From assembly GCA_036936605.1 (NCBI GenBank), contig JAUPFV010000004.1, forward strand, positions 126,331,737 through 126,395,736: 64,000 nucleotides of DNA, in the 5' to 3' direction. The notes under the pieces were generated by a model that ran no database searches, was not told the origin of the DNA, and saw nothing but the letters and a program-made list of their open reading frames with translations. The position numbers were made by a program, and so were the translations under genes. Within the stretch, counting starts at the first letter, position 1; every line of letters starts with the position of its first letter. The stretch comes from Limnanthes douglasii subsp. nivea (taxonomy: Eukaryota > Streptophyta > Magnoliopsida > Brassicales > Limnanthaceae). Of the stretch, positions 1-10,790 are shown one piece after another.

Positions 1-1060
1 GAATAATATAAAACAACGAAGTGACATGCTGAAAGGTCAAAGGGATTTTAGATTTCATAAAGTAAAAAGACTAAATAATCACCTCCCTTGTTGGGAAAAA
101 ATCTGTTACCAAAGTAGGACATGTCATACTCTGCCTTTCTTTTCCTTATATGGTAACAAAGTAAGAGGAGTTACCGATGAGGTAATAAATAATATACCCC
201 TTTCCTTTAGAATGATCCATCATATTTGAATAAGAAAATAACTTAGGTCGATGTAAGGAATATGACCTTTCATTATGCTTGGATGAAATGTGAGGCTTTA
301 CACATGGTAGCGGATACAATCTTCTAAATGGGCCTCATGTGATAATATATTATGACCTCACACGAGGAAGCGACCCTATAAGGGACGCACGGTAATGAGC
401 GAGGGAGTGGCCCTTGAACCTCGCACAATTCGACATACTTGTTTACACATGCAACCAAACCAAGGGTTATGCTTCTAACAGTTGGATAAGACAAGATACT
501 GAGTGGAGGAGCTATTTTGGACAAGTAACATCGTCAACAAGAGCCCCTGGACTTTTGGTCGTCATGGAGATGTAATAGGTGCTGAAAGTGGAGCTGGAGT
601 TGAGATGGAGTTTGAACATAAGGGTGAAGATGTGGATACCTCCACGAAAGCTGTTTTCAATCTAGGTTTGGGTTCGACCTTTGCAAATGAAGTTAAACTA
701 TTGTTGGGATTGGGTCTTGATCTGAAGTTTGACGGGTCAAAGGTTTTGAATGTTCAAACTGTGGAGCATCTGTCAAGTGTTACTCGGTCGGATCTTGGGA
801 TAGGTTAGATGGATGTTACTACCTCTTTCTTGGATGTAGAAGGTCAGGAAACTGGTCTATTGGGAAGTATTCCCTCGATAGAGTTCACAGACTTCATCAA
901 AATTGATCACTCCAGACGTGCAGGTGGACAATTTTTTTCCAATGAGCAGTTGAGGCATCAGGGTAACAGATATTGGAGTTACTATAAGCCTAGATGGAGA
1001 ATTGTTAAATGTAGGATAAAAGTAACGTGAAACATAATATTCTTTTCTAAATCAGTATGA
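1..1060. other. Unassigned sequence, no recognisable gene
   Basis: Two short adjacent open frames (503-808 and 809-1030, plus strand) are present. Neither resembles a family I recognise, and neither has a convincing start context or splice structure. The stretch is less AT-rich than the repeat that follows. It could be decayed transposon sequence, since everything around it is, but I cannot show that. Confidence 0.4.
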
Positions 1061-1074
1061 TATATTAAATAGAT

Positions 1075-1325
1075 TTCTACATTAATTAGATTTTTATATT
1101 AATTAGATTTTCATATATTAATTAGATTTCCTATATTCATTAGATTTCATTTTTATTTGGACATTCAATATTAATTGGATTTTCTATATTAATTGGATTT
1201 GTATATTAATTAAATCTTCTATCAATTTAGTCTTTAATATTAATTAGATTTCCTATTAATTTGGTATTCTATATTAATTAGATTTCATATTAATTTAGTC
1301 TTATACATTAATTAGATTCCTTAAT
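1075..1325 (+). repeat. AT-rich tandem repeat, about 17-bp unit with 34-bp dimers
   Basis: About ten imperfect copies of a unit with core TATTAATTAGATTT follow one another. In the right half, units alternate with a variant containing AATTTAGTCTT or AATTTGGTATT, giving a higher-order period near 34 bp. The array lies directly upstream of the LTR-like sequence at 1345-1665 and may be part of its U3. Confidence 0.75.
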
Positions 1326-1344
1326 TAATGGATTCAGATTTATC

Positions 1345-1665
1345 ATAGCTGACCTATAAATAGAAGAAGATATAGCTTTACAATTTGTGGCGAGACACTA
1401 TATGAGCTGCATATTTGTTTAAAGAAAGAAACTAGCTTCAAATCTTTTGAGAGATAAGCGAGGTGAGTGATAAACACTGAATAGAAGGTTGTATGAATCA
1501 CGATAAATTGAGTCCTTTATGTTTGAGAGTCTTTTTGTAACCCACTTGTTTATAAAAGAAGTGTCTGTTGCCCATGGATGTAGGATTTTTTCACGATCCA
1601 AACCACGTTAAATCTTTTGTTGTGCGATTGTTTAGTTTATGTTTTTCTTGTTAACTTTGTTATTG
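1345..1665 (+). mobile_element. LTR-like fragment (R-U5 end), lineage unresolved
   Basis: A TATA-like stretch (CTATAAATAGAAG, near 1355) is followed about 240 bases later by AACCACGTTAAATCTTTTG and a T-rich tail. The AACCACGT-AAATCTT block is typical of the U5 end of many plant LTRs, especially Ty1/copia. No partner LTR, primer-binding site or target duplication was found. It could be a solo or truncated copia LTR, or the worn 5' LTR of E0, whose gag begins downstream. The call rests on recalled motif similarity only. Confidence 0.4.
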
Positions 1666-2429
1666 AAATAAGGTGATAGACGAAGCTTGTATTACCTCCT
1701 ATGATCTCTCGGTTAGGTGTTCGCTAAATGTTGGTCACTTCTTCGGCTGAGGTGGCTAAGATGCATGAATGGAGGTCACAAATGTTCAGCTATTGACAAC
1801 TTCACTAATTCTAAAAAATTCACGATTTAAAAAATTCTTACTATAATTTTTAGCAACTGATGTAAGACCTACGTGAGGAGAACGTGAACAATTTCAAACT
1901 GTAGTAAGCTATATTTTTCAATCAAACTCTGCGAGTTAGACCAATGATCCAACATACGAGAGACCACAAAAAGGATAATACGATGATGCTACGAGCTCTA
2001 TGATAAGGAAGGACCACCAGACAACAGTCAACATGCGTAATATCCCTTCCTCAAGAGCTTGGATATCAACATGCATTTACATCCCTGTTAGGTGTACATC
2101 ATGCTCAATTTTATGCTACTCGACCATCGCATTAAACTCGAAATAACTACACACCAGTGTACTTGAACATGAACCATGGATACATTCTGGCCGTAGTCAC
2201 CATGGAGGAAAGGCAATAAAACATGCCAACCCAAGCTTACAGGGTTCAATCGAACCTTCTTGAAGTAACCCTCTAACTCATCTGATTCAGTATCATGATT
2301 AGTACACCTAGAGGCATCCACCAGTGTTCCCAAAGAGAAGTGGTACAATACAACTGGAAAAGAAATGAAAGAGTCCTGGACACCAGAAGAGTTATCCTTC
2401 CTTTGAAGCACAAATAACAATCAAGTCAT

Positions 2430-3040
2430 CATTATTTATGGATGACGATGAGGACCTGCAAGAGGAATATTATCATTTGGAACCTGACATCTTGTACGGG
2501 GGCACCAAATTTCTTCAATCACAAGATGGAAAAATACAACGGTAAGGGAGATATAAAGCACCATGAGGAGCTTAAAAGTGAGATGATGTATTACGAGGCA
2601 TATGGAAATATGAAGTGGCAATACTTTTTCCATGACTATCTGCGGAACTGCCTTAACATGGTTAAAAAACCTTCCCATTTGGATGCATAAAAATATTTTA
2701 AGATGATAAAGATGATCTTTTGAAACCATTTAATTGATTTCAAAGTGATCAAAGGGGAAACATATTACATTATCTACTATAAGGAGCAACTAAAGTCGAT
2801 GTTACGAGAATATACTCAGAAATTCGTGGATACGAAGAGCGAGCTGTAAGAATGTCATGACTTGGTGGTAATTGTGACATACCGCCAAGTCATACCGACA
2901 ATGATTCTAACTGATGCCATCATGAAGAAAAATATATTGAATTTTGGAGACTTTCTGAAGCAGGTTGAACACCACATCAAGGCTGAAGAGATCTTTGAGA
3001 CACGTATGACAGATACATAATAATTTTAAATACATAACCT
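2430..3040 (+). pseudogene. gag: E0 gag pseudogene
   Basis: Gag is the structural protein that forms the cytoplasmic retrotransposon particle. The open segment 2442-2690 contains KMEKYNGKGDIKHHEEL, which matches the conserved gypsy gag start of the form 'YDGxxDPxxHL', followed by a degenerate region ending YFFHDYLRN. After a frame change, 2860-3003 reads as the gag C-terminal core with FGDFLKQVEHHIKAEE. Several frameshifts and stops separate the pieces. No zinc knuckle is recognisable. Family-level assignment is firm; exact borders are not. Confidence 0.65.
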
Positions 3041-3713
3041 TCATATCACACCATGTCATAAAATAAATACCAATCAAATATGGCCAGTGTGAACTCCAAA
3101 CTACATTCGGAGGCCTCCAAAAAAATATAGACGGTTCAACAAGATCGCGAACAATGAAAAAAACGATATGGGGAGATAAGGAATAATTACAATAATAACA
3201 ACAATGACCGACGACCAGAACTTTCGACCATGGGAAATTTTACTAGCATATGAGTTATCTACAAACACATAAAAAATATATTCCCACACCAAAAACCATA
3301 AAATTTACAGTCTTAAAAAGAATACAAATATAAAGACAATAATTATAAGTTCCACAATGATATTAGATACTATAATAAATATTATTGGGCATTATAAAAT
3401 CATGTCCAGATAACATTTTCACTCGGGAAAACATACCCAGTTTGTTAAGAATAAAATTGAAATGAATAAAGACACTCATCAACTAATCGAGATCCTCCAT
3501 CGAGGCATAATAGGCAAGCTCTATTATCACCCACTAAGCCGAGAGTTTTGAAAAACAAAGCAATCTTCAAACTAAAAAAAGAATAGTATCTTGATATATA
3601 TCTCAATAGACAAACTATTAGATTCATTGGTAGTGGTGATGTCTTATCTAGAATCAATTTCAATAAAGAGAGATCTGAAAGATTTATAAGTATATCATTA
3701 AGGCCATACCTCC

Positions 3714-3960
3714 TTGCTCTTTTACTGTAGCTCATACCCAATACAAAACTTCACCTATGATGATTTATGCGAAGTGGTGACATCCTATAATGACGGTATC
3801 CTAATTATAATTAAATTTCTTAAAGCAGTAGTCAAACGAGTCATGATTGACACGGGAAGTTCCGCTAATATTATGTATAAAAATAGATACAATAAGATGA
3901 GGGATGCTTTTGTCTTGATTCCATCTTAATAATTCTTGACTGGATTTATTGGTGGGGATG
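3714..3960 (+). pseudogene. pol: E0 retropepsin (protease) remnant
   Basis: The open frame 3714-3929 contains RVMIDTGSSANIMY, the catalytic DTG loop of a retroviral-type aspartic protease (retropepsin), which cleaves the gag-pol polyprotein. The order gag, protease, RT start agrees with Ty3/gypsy. The frame ends within about 30 codons of the active site and the flap region is unreadable, so this is a pseudogene. Confidence 0.7.
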
Positions 3961-4381
3961 AAAACATATTGAGAGAACTAACATTAATGTCACTATCAGA
4001 AAAGAAGAGTTCTGAAAGACGGTTCAATGTTTATTCATGATAGTGGAAGCTTTATTCTCTTACAACATAACTTTGGGCAGATCATAAATGAAGCAAATTC
4101 ATGTTGTATTCTCTACAATTTATCAATCCATTCGGTATTTGATCAATGGTAAAGTAGGAGTGATAAGAGAGAACCATCACATTCTATAAAATGCTACACA
4201 ATTCTCATTTCCTTCAAGAAATAACAATTAACGGGGAATTTGATCATCCTGGATGAAATGGATGATCAAAGAGAAGCCCTTAACTTGTAAAACTAAAATA
4301 GAAAGTCAAATTAATTCCCATATAAAGAAACAAGATGTTACGAATCGACCATAAATTGACAAAAAATTTAAGGTACAAATT

Positions 4382-4419
4382 ATTGATGTCCTGGGCATCC
4401 GAATGCCCAGGACATCAAT
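4382..4419. repeat. Perfect 17-bp inverted repeat with 4-nt loop
   Basis: Arms 4382-4398 and 4403-4419 are exact reverse complements around the loop CCGA, so either strand could fold a 17-bp hairpin. It lies in the E0 protease-to-RT interval. The right arm is also the beginning of a 59-bp direct repeat. Confidence 0.9.
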
Positions 4420-4550
4420 GATGTACAAGCCGATGTAATATACCACAAATTATTCATCAATGATTTGACTTCTTTACTTCTTTAATTCCTAGAATGCCCA
4501 GGACATCAATGATGTACAAGCCGATGTAATATACCACAAATTATTCATCA
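4401..4550 (+). repeat. Exact 59-bp direct repeat (4401-4459 and 4492-4550)
   Basis: The two 59-bp copies are identical by eye and separated by 32 bases. In otherwise strongly decayed sequence this points to a recent local duplication. The first copy overlaps the right arm of the hairpin at 4382-4419. Confidence 0.9.
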
Positions 4551-4589
4551 CTATAATTTCTAGCCGATCCAACAAAAACACCAATGTCA

Positions 4590-4655
4590 TACTTTAAATA
4601 AAAGATGAAATATATCATTGAAGAGGTGGACAAAATAAAAATCGTAGGTCATAAT
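4590..4655 (+). pseudogene. pol: E0 reverse transcriptase, N-terminal fragment
   Basis: Frame KYIIEEVDKIKIVGHN aligns with the RT N-terminal segment of E1 (IVEEVDRLTKMGHI, 7780-7824). The reading stops at ATAAT, the E1 target duplication. The next RT residues appear after the right-hand copy at 14885, showing that E1 integrated here. Confidence 0.75.
4651..4655. repeat. E1 target-site duplication, left copy (ATAAT)
   Basis: ATAAT immediately precedes the 5' LTR and is repeated at 14880-14884 immediately after the 3' LTR. Five bases is the normal duplication size for Ty3/gypsy integrase. Confidence 0.9.
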
Positions 4656-5020
4656 TGATGAGTCCGGATTTTCTCACCACTCACTGTAGAAACCGGACAT
4701 GGGCATTTCGGACAAAAACCACTCACTGAACCAGCCGAACAGGACTAAAGTATTAAAAACTAATCACTTTATGACTAAGCTAGTTGCTAGACTGCTTAAT
4801 AAACTAATGGGTTTTTGAACTCAACCCAATTTCATAAGCATGACCCGAAAGCCCACGTGGCCCACAATTAAGGGTATAAATACCCAACCACTTTCATTAA
4901 TGAGGGTAATGAACATTTAATACAACCAGACAGCTCAAATCTCCCACTACAAACTACTTAAACATTAAATACCACAAAACACCTGACCAAATTACCCTCA
5001 GACTGAAATAATCCACACCA
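4656..5020 (+). mobile_element. E1 5' LTR
   Basis: Starts TGATGAGTCCGG and ends CCACACCA, so it keeps the usual TG...CA ends. It supplies the promoter for gag-pol. Its length equals the 3' LTR, with 15 mismatches and no indel seen. The primer-binding site follows two bases downstream. Confidence 0.95.
4875..4882 (+). promoter_or_regulatory. TATA box of E1 5' LTR
   Basis: TATAAATA lies 219 bases into the LTR, at the same offset in the 3' LTR (14734-14741). The surrounding block (TATAAATACCC..ACCACTTTCATTAATGAG) is also conserved in the E4 LTR (53160), which supports a promoter role. Transcription would start roughly 30 bases downstream, defining the U3/R border. Confidence 0.75.
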
Positions 5021-5022
5021 AA

Positions 5023-5040
5023 TTGGCGACCACAGTGGGA
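5023..5040 (+). promoter_or_regulatory. E1 primer-binding site
   Basis: TTGGCGACCACAGTGGGA begins two bases after the LTR. TGG at its start would pair with the 3' CCA of a tRNA that primes minus-strand DNA synthesis. The same sequence follows the E4 5' LTR, and a two-mismatch version follows the E2 5' LTR. I do not assign the tRNA; matching the reverse complement to plant tRNA 3' ends would settle it. Confidence 0.8.
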
Positions 5041-5099
5041 GAAGAAGGTGCCTGAATCTAGCATTCGAAACCATAAAAAAAAACCAGTTCGGATGAATC

Positions 5100-6760
5100 C
5101 GGACTAGTAAGAAGTGCCACCACATTTAGCAGAAGTGGTGGGAGAAAACGATGAATATACGATCGAGGAGCGAGATAGACTAAAATTTGAGATCGAAGCC
5201 TTGAGAGCTGCCAAAAGGGCGGAGATGGGTGTGAAATAGAAGTCAAAAGTGTTAGCAGTTCACCATACTGACAATCCAAGTGAGCATGAGCCATCAAAGA
5301 CCCATGTGAGCACTCAAAAAACTCATGTTACTTCAAAGAAGTCTAACCGGTCTAAACCGGTGGAGAGCTCAGATTCAGACTCAGAATCTTCTAGCAGCTC
5401 CTCAAATGATAACGGAGTCGAAGCATCCCTATCATCCAACAGTGATGAGGGCCGTTCTAAGAAGAAACAAAAGTTGGTCAAAAAATATTCAAAGAAAAGG
5501 GACAGGCATGGAAGGTTGAAGAGGCATCTGGGTAAAGGGTCATCTCATAGTCACAACCATGGTCGGAGACATGTAGACAGGTTGTTAATGGATCCTTTTG
5601 CCTTTCATGATGAGCCAGGTATCTTTGCAACTCCCAACGAAGATACTGTATTTAGTGATGGCCAAAATTGGAGACAATCTCCATTGTCCTCCAAGATACT
5701 GTCCGAAAACCTTCCTAAGATATTTGACAGCACAAAGATGAAAAAAATATGATGGTAGTAAAGATCCAGATAACCATCTGGAGCAATTCAAAAAAATTAT
5801 GATGAATTTCGACGACGACGGTAAGTTACTTTGTTGAGCGTTCTCCCAGTCTTTTACGGGGAGTGCTCTGAAGTGGTACAATAGTCTGCTACAGGGCTGC
5901 ATCATAAATTTTGATACTTTTTGGATGGCCTTTTGGAGGCAGTTCGTTGGAAGTAAAGAAGTGAAGGGCAATTGAGACACTATTATCCATTTTGCCCAAG
6001 AACCAAATGAATCTTTGAAGGAATACATAAGTCGCTATGTGAACACCGAAAATGGCTTAGCTGATTGCTTTGAACAAGTAGCAATAGCTTCTCTAAGGCA
6101 GGGTTTGAACCCTGATAATTTGGTTGATTCAGTAACCAGGAAAAAGGCCATGACATGGGGAGGTTTACTGAATCAGGTCGGTAAACAGAATAATGTGGAT
6201 GAAACAAAGAAAACCAGGGTGCACCGGCAAGTGAGGTCTGCCCTAGCTGCACCAAATCAAAACCAGAACCAGTCCAGGTACAAGGCCAAAGAAGCCGGAC
6301 ATGGTCAAAATAAAACCAAGGCTCAATCCCACCCGGCTGCACCAGCTCAAAGCCAACAATCTAGAAATAAACGAGGACCTTGGGTTCAACCGGAGTGGTT
6401 TTCTGAATTAAAAGAAAATGTAGCTACCATTTATGATAAGACGAAATATGAAGTCCATTTCAGAAAGCCGGCTGCATTACAATCTCCCAGGGAAAGTCGA
6501 AATAATAGTTTCTGTCAGTATCACCATGATACTGGCCATACCACTAAAGATTGCATTGCATTGAAACACGAAGTGGATAATTTGATTGAGAGAGGGAAGT
6601 TGGTGACTTATTTTAAAAGAAGAAGTGGAAACAGGCCTGATAATGCTCATCGGACTAGCCCGAACAATGCAGGGGCATCGGCTCCGGATGGGGCTATGGT
6701 GATAATTGAAAGGTTTGATGTAGAATCAGAGTATTTGGATCCTGATCCAACCCGAAACAA
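5100..6760 (+). pseudogene. gag: E1 gag pseudogene
   Basis: The N-terminal part (open 5249-5752) has a Ser/Asp-rich tract followed by a Lys/Arg-rich tract. A run of seven A at 5741-5747 shifts the frame where KMEKYDGS-type sequence is expected, and the core continues in the next frame with stops near 5836 and 5970. From 6015 the frame is open and carries the C-terminal gag core and a zinc knuckle CQYHHDTGHTTKDC (6513-6554, C-X2-H-X4-H-X4-C), in which His replaces the usual second Cys. It would form the particle and bind element RNA. The start codon is uncertain because the first 150 codons contain stops. Confidence 0.85.
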
Positions 6761-6929
6761 GGTGGGTGTTATCACAGAGCACTGCAAGATGGTGTCCGGA
6801 CTCATCAACGTTTTTGAGTCACTTACAATATTTGGAGGAGACACCATGACTACACCAACTGCTTCTTCGAGAAAGAGGCATGTTCATACTCTAGCTACCC
6901 AACTGGAAGGAGGCATGACTTCCTATCAA

Positions 6930-7459
6930 TCACAAATTCCATTTCCCTTCATTGTTTTTGATGAAGATGACTTGAGGGACATAGCTGGTCCCCATGAAGA
7001 TGTTGTTGTAATAGGAACATCCATTGGGGGCAATGACATAAGGAGAATTTTGGTGGACACCGGCAGTTCAGTCAATATCCTCTTTTTAACTTCATATAAA
7101 AATATGAAGAATCCAGGAGTGATTCATCGTTCGAACAAGATAATAGTGGGTTTCACTGGAAGCTCAGCTGATATAATCGGGGAATTTGAACAAAAGGTTT
7201 TGCTGGGCAAGGCCCTTTTAAGAAGATGGTCAGAATACTGTTTATTGTGGTGGATTGTCCTACGTTTTACAATGCCATTTTTGGGAGATCTTGGCTCTCT
7301 AGGATTCATGTTGTGGCTTTAACAGTCCACCAATGTCTAAAATACGCTGTGCAAGGACAAATGGGAGTTGTCCGAAGCAGTCAGAAGATAGCAAGGGAGT
7401 GTTATGCAACAGCACTGGCCCTTCAAATTTTAGGGGCAGTTCAGATCAGTGAGGATTAG
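6930..7459 (+). pseudogene. pol: E1 retropepsin domain with frameshift
   Basis: RRILVDTGSSVNILF places the catalytic DTG at 7056-7064, in frame with gag (frame of 6015-7322), as expected for a gag-pro fusion. Near 7210 the reading frame changes: the C-terminal protease segment, including ILFIVVDCPTFYNAIFGRSW (flap and core, shared with E4), is in the frame of 7226-7459, which then continues into RT. The frameshift inactivates the polyprotein. The protease would process gag-pol inside the particle. Confidence 0.85.
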
Positions 7460-7591
7460 CAATTTAAGGGGCCTTCTGGGGGAGAGGGTGAAATTGATGA
7501 CCCCAGAGAGACCCATGGTGTTTTAATACCAATTGAACAAGTTGAAACTCACTCTCTGGCTGAAGGAAGAAGTGTTAAGATCGGGTCCAAG

Positions 7592-8377
7592 ATGACTTCA
7601 GAGTTAAAGAGTAAAGTGTTAGCCTTTTTGAAAGACCATCAACATGTTTTTGCTTGGTGCAATGCTGATGTAACCGGAGTACCAACAAACATTATATCAC
7701 ACCAACTATCCATCTGGAAGGATATAACACCTGTTGTGAAAAAGAGGAGAGCTTTTTCTAAGGAAAAAGCTAATGTCATAGTTGAGGAGGTTGACCGCCT
7801 TACTAAAATGGGGCACATAAAGGAATCTCAGTACTCTTTATGGACAGCCAATCTGGTGTTAGTAAAGAAGAAAAATGGAAAGTGGCGTATGTGCATTGAT
7901 TTTACAGATATCAATAAAGCTTGCCCAAAAGACCTATATCCTGTCCCTCGAATTGATTAGTTGGTGGACTCCACATATGGGAACAAGCTACTATCCATTA
8001 TGGATGCCTTCTCCGGGTATAATCAGATTCAAGTAGATCCGAAGGATTAAGAACATACTACATTTGTTACTGATAGGGGCCTCCATTGTTACAAGGTGAT
8101 GCCATTTGGGTTAAAGAACGCTGGGGCTACTTATCAGAGATTAGTATACAAGGATTTTACTAATCATATTGGAAGAAACATGGAAGTCTACATCGATGAC
8201 ATGATGGTAAAGAGTGTGGACGAAGAGCTACACTTAGCAGATCTCCAAGAAACCTTTGCAAACTTGGTAAATGTGAATTTAAAATTAAATCCAGAAAAGT
8301 GTGTGTTCGGGGTGCAGTCTGGAAAATTCTTGGGGTATGTAATAAGTGAAAATGGCATACAACCTGATCCAGACTAG
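7592..8377 (+). pseudogene. pol: E1 reverse transcriptase domain
   Basis: RNA-dependent DNA polymerase of the gypsy type. Motifs in order: VKKKNGKWRMCIDFTDINKA, MDAFSGYNQI, MPFGLKNAGATYQ, and the catalytic YIDD at 8189-8200, then LNPEKCVFGV and GKFLGYVIS. The frame is interrupted by stops at 7958-7960, about 8048 and 8375-8377 but not by frameshifts, so all motifs lie in one frame. The catalytic Asp pair is intact. Family and order are certain; the copy is inactive because of the stops. Confidence 0.93.
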
Positions 8378-8389
8378 CTTAGTTCTTTA

Positions 8390-9000
8390 TTGCAAATGGA
8401 GCCTCCTCGGAATATTAAAGAAGTACAAACATTGACAGGGAGGTTAGCTGCTCTAAACCGTTTTATTTCAAGATCTTCATATAGGTGTGCCCCGTTTTTT
8501 CAAACTTTGAAAGGTGCAAAAAATTTCAATTGGTCTCCCCAGTGTGACCAGGCTTTTGATGAAATTAAGAAGCACTTATCCTCCCCTAAAACTTTGTTTA
8601 AATCTGTTTATGAGGAGACACTGTACATATACTTGGCAGTTTCTGATTGCGCCCTAAGTGCAGTGCTGGGTAGGGAGGTGGATAATTATCCTCGTCCGGT
8701 GTACTATATTAGCAAGAGTTTGATTGATACAGAAAAAATATATTTAAAACTTGAAAAACTAGCACTGGCCTTGGTAATTGCTGCTAGTATAATGAGGCCC
8801 TACTTCCAATCTCATTCGATCATTGTCCGGACGTCTTTTTCCTTGAAAAACGTTCTTCAAAAGGCAGATGTTTCAAGTAGAATAACCAAGTGGCCGGTGG
8901 AGCTAAGAGACTATGATATTGATTTTGCCCCTTGAACAGCAGTTAAGGCTCAGACTGTTGCTGATTTCCTAGTTGAATTTCATTCAGATAGAGACACTAA
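8390..9000 (+). pseudogene. pol: E1 first RNase H domain (catalytically altered)
   Basis: Follows RT in the same frame and normally removes RNA from RNA-DNA hybrids. VSDCALSAVLGRE (first Asp), KLEKLALAL (Glu) and RDYDIDFAP (last Asp region) are present. The segment that usually reads TD-x-PL reads TSFSLKN (Ser codon 8834-8836). E2 and E4 also have TSF-x-LKN here, so the loss of this Asp is shared rather than a private mutation. It fits the known pattern in Tat elements that the first domain has become a tether while a second RNase H does the work. A stop lies at 8933-8935. Confidence 0.85.
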
Positions 9001-9019
9001 GCAAGCAACAGGTGAGAAA

Positions 9020-9420
9020 ACTAAAAAAGTATGGGTTGTCCGGACTGATGGTGGATCAAGTACTATGGGTTGTGGAGCTGGGATATATTTAACCTCTCCG
9101 TACGGCAACAAAATGTACCAGGCTATATGTTTTGCTTTCAGAGCCTCCAATAATGAGTCTGAAAATGAAGTTGCTATAACTGGCTTGAAATTAGCTCTCA
9201 TTTGTGGGGCCAAGATGGTCAGGTTAATGAGCGATTCTCAGCTTCTTATCCATCATGCACAAGGTCAATCCGAGGCAAAAAAGGAGCAGCTGGTTAAATA
9301 CTTATTTTTTCTCAAAGAAGTGGCACTTAATTTCAAAAACATCACCTATGAGCACATACCCCGAACAGAAAATACGCTAGCAGACTCCTTGGAAACCATA
9401 GCCTATTCTGAGTCCTACCC
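9020..9420 (+). pseudogene. pol: E1 second (archaeal-type) RNase H domain
   Basis: A second RNase H follows the first, the hallmark of the Tat lineage (called aRH). Candidate catalytic residues are all visible: RTDGGSSTMG (Asp at 9047-9049), NNESENE (Glu), MSDSQLL (Asp) and NTLADSL (Asp). The frame 9065-9592 is open through the whole domain. It is the best candidate for the active RNase H of this family, because the first domain lacks one Asp. Equivalent domains are seen in E2, E3 and E4. Confidence 0.85.
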
Positions 9421-9519
9421 TTGGATTCATATGCAAGAGTGCCCATCCATTCAAATCAATCCGGATAAAGAAGAAGAAAGTTTCAATGTACAAGTAAATC
9501 AACCTCAGGATTTGAGATT

Positions 9520-10748
9520 TTCCTCTTTTCCAATACCTCTCAGATGGCATCTTGCCTCCAGAAAAAGCAGTGGCAAGAAAAATAAAGTATAAGGCTCGTG
9601 GTTTTATCATCCTAAGAGATTTTCTTTACAAAAAATCCTTTAGTAGGCCTCTTTTACGATGTTTAGGGTTTGAAGAGTCCCAAATGGTGCTCTCCGAATT
9701 ACATGATGGCGAGGGATCAGCACACTGTGGATTCAAGGCTCTAACCAGAAGGGTCTTGTTAGCTGGGTGCTATTGGCCCTCCATAATAAAAGATGCCAAG
9801 GAATTGGTGAAAAAGTGTGATCCATGCCAAAGATACAATAATGGAATTCATATCCTAGCTGTCCTATTAGAGTCAATTTCTGAGCCAATACCTTTTGCTC
9901 GTTGCGGGCTAGATTTGGTGGGACCTCTACCCATGGCATCCGGAGGATGCATAACTATAATAGTTGCTATTGATTACTTCTCAAAGTGGATTGAAACAGC
10001 CCCATTGGCGGGAACTACTTCGAAAGCTGTGATAATATTCATCCTATCTAATATTTGCTGCAGATTTGGGGTTCCACAAAAGATAATTACAGACAATGGG
10101 CCACAGTTCGATAACAAGGATGTGGAGAATTTCTGTGCCTCTAGAGGGATTCAACACTGTTTCTCTTCTCCTTTCCACCCACAGGAAAATAGTCAAGTTG
10201 AAGTAGCTAACAGAACCATCCTGTCCGGTCTTAAAAAGAATCTAGAAGGGGCTGCGGGGAAGTGGCCAAGTTATCTAAAAGAAGTACTATGGGCTTACCG
10301 GACCATTCCCGGGGCTGCAACACAAGAATCCCCATTTTCCTTGGTATATGGTATGGATGCAATAGCTCCCATAGAGGCCACTCTCCCTTCATTCCGAGTC
10401 CACCATTTTTCCGAACAAGCTAATGAAGAGGCAATTAGAAGCCAACTTGACTTGATGGAAGAAATAAGAGTCAAGGCTCACGTTAGAGCCACACACTATT
10501 AGGGTTTGATGAGAAGCAGATTTGCTTCCAAAATCAAAAGGAGGGATTTTCAACCAGGTGATAAGGTACTGAGAAAAGTCTTCATGCATACCAAGGAGAA
10601 GCAGCTCGGCAAGCTAGCTCCAACATGGGAAGGAGCCTATGTGTTCAGTGAAAAGCTTAAGCCTGAGACATACAGGCTAAAAGACAAAGATGGATGGATT
10701 TTAAATCACCCCTAGAACATTGAACACCTCCGATTGTATTTAAAATAA
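9520..10748 (+). pseudogene. pol: E1 integrase
   Basis: Integrase inserts the DNA copy into the genome. The frame changes near 9520-9545 relative to RNase H; from 9552 the domain is open for 316 codons. By residue of that frame, zinc-binding H51, H58, C89 and C92 and catalytic D121, D181 and E217 (D,D-35-E) are intact. A TAG at 10500-10502 and another at 10713-10715 interrupt the C-terminus, which contains the GPY/F-like module (LAPTWEGAY, Pro replaced by Ala) and ends HLRLYLK at 10748. No chromodomain follows, as expected for Tat. Preserved residues suggest inactivation was recent. Confidence 0.93.
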
Positions 10749-10790
10749 AGACTATGTAAATATTTACTTGTTTAAAGTCCATGTAAATAT

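Larger units (their letters stand above)
1666..4650 (+). mobile_element. E0: old Tat-type gypsy remnant, left part (gag, protease, RT start)
   Basis: Decayed gag-pol of a Ty3/gypsy element on the plus strand. gag homology is clear from about 2430, a retropepsin motif lies near 3846, and the first RT residues lie at 4590-4655. RT homology stops exactly at the target duplication of E1 and resumes after the second copy at 14880, so E0 is the host of a nested insertion. No 5' LTR can be defined with confidence. Sequence from 1666 to 2430 is probably leader and gag N-terminus but carries no motif I can defend. Confidence 0.75.

Noticed and set aside
503..1030. Two adjacent plus-strand frames as a small gene
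   Set aside because: No recognisable domain, no promoter and no relation between the two predicted proteins.
3101..3741. Minus-strand frames opposite E0 (63 and 98 codons)
   Set aside because: Hydrophobic low-complexity translations of AT-rich sequence with no family resemblance; the plus strand carries the decayed gag-protease.
5585..6342. Minus-strand frames of 119-147 codons opposite E1 gag
   Set aside because: They lie exactly opposite well-supported gag sequence and have no recognisable motif.
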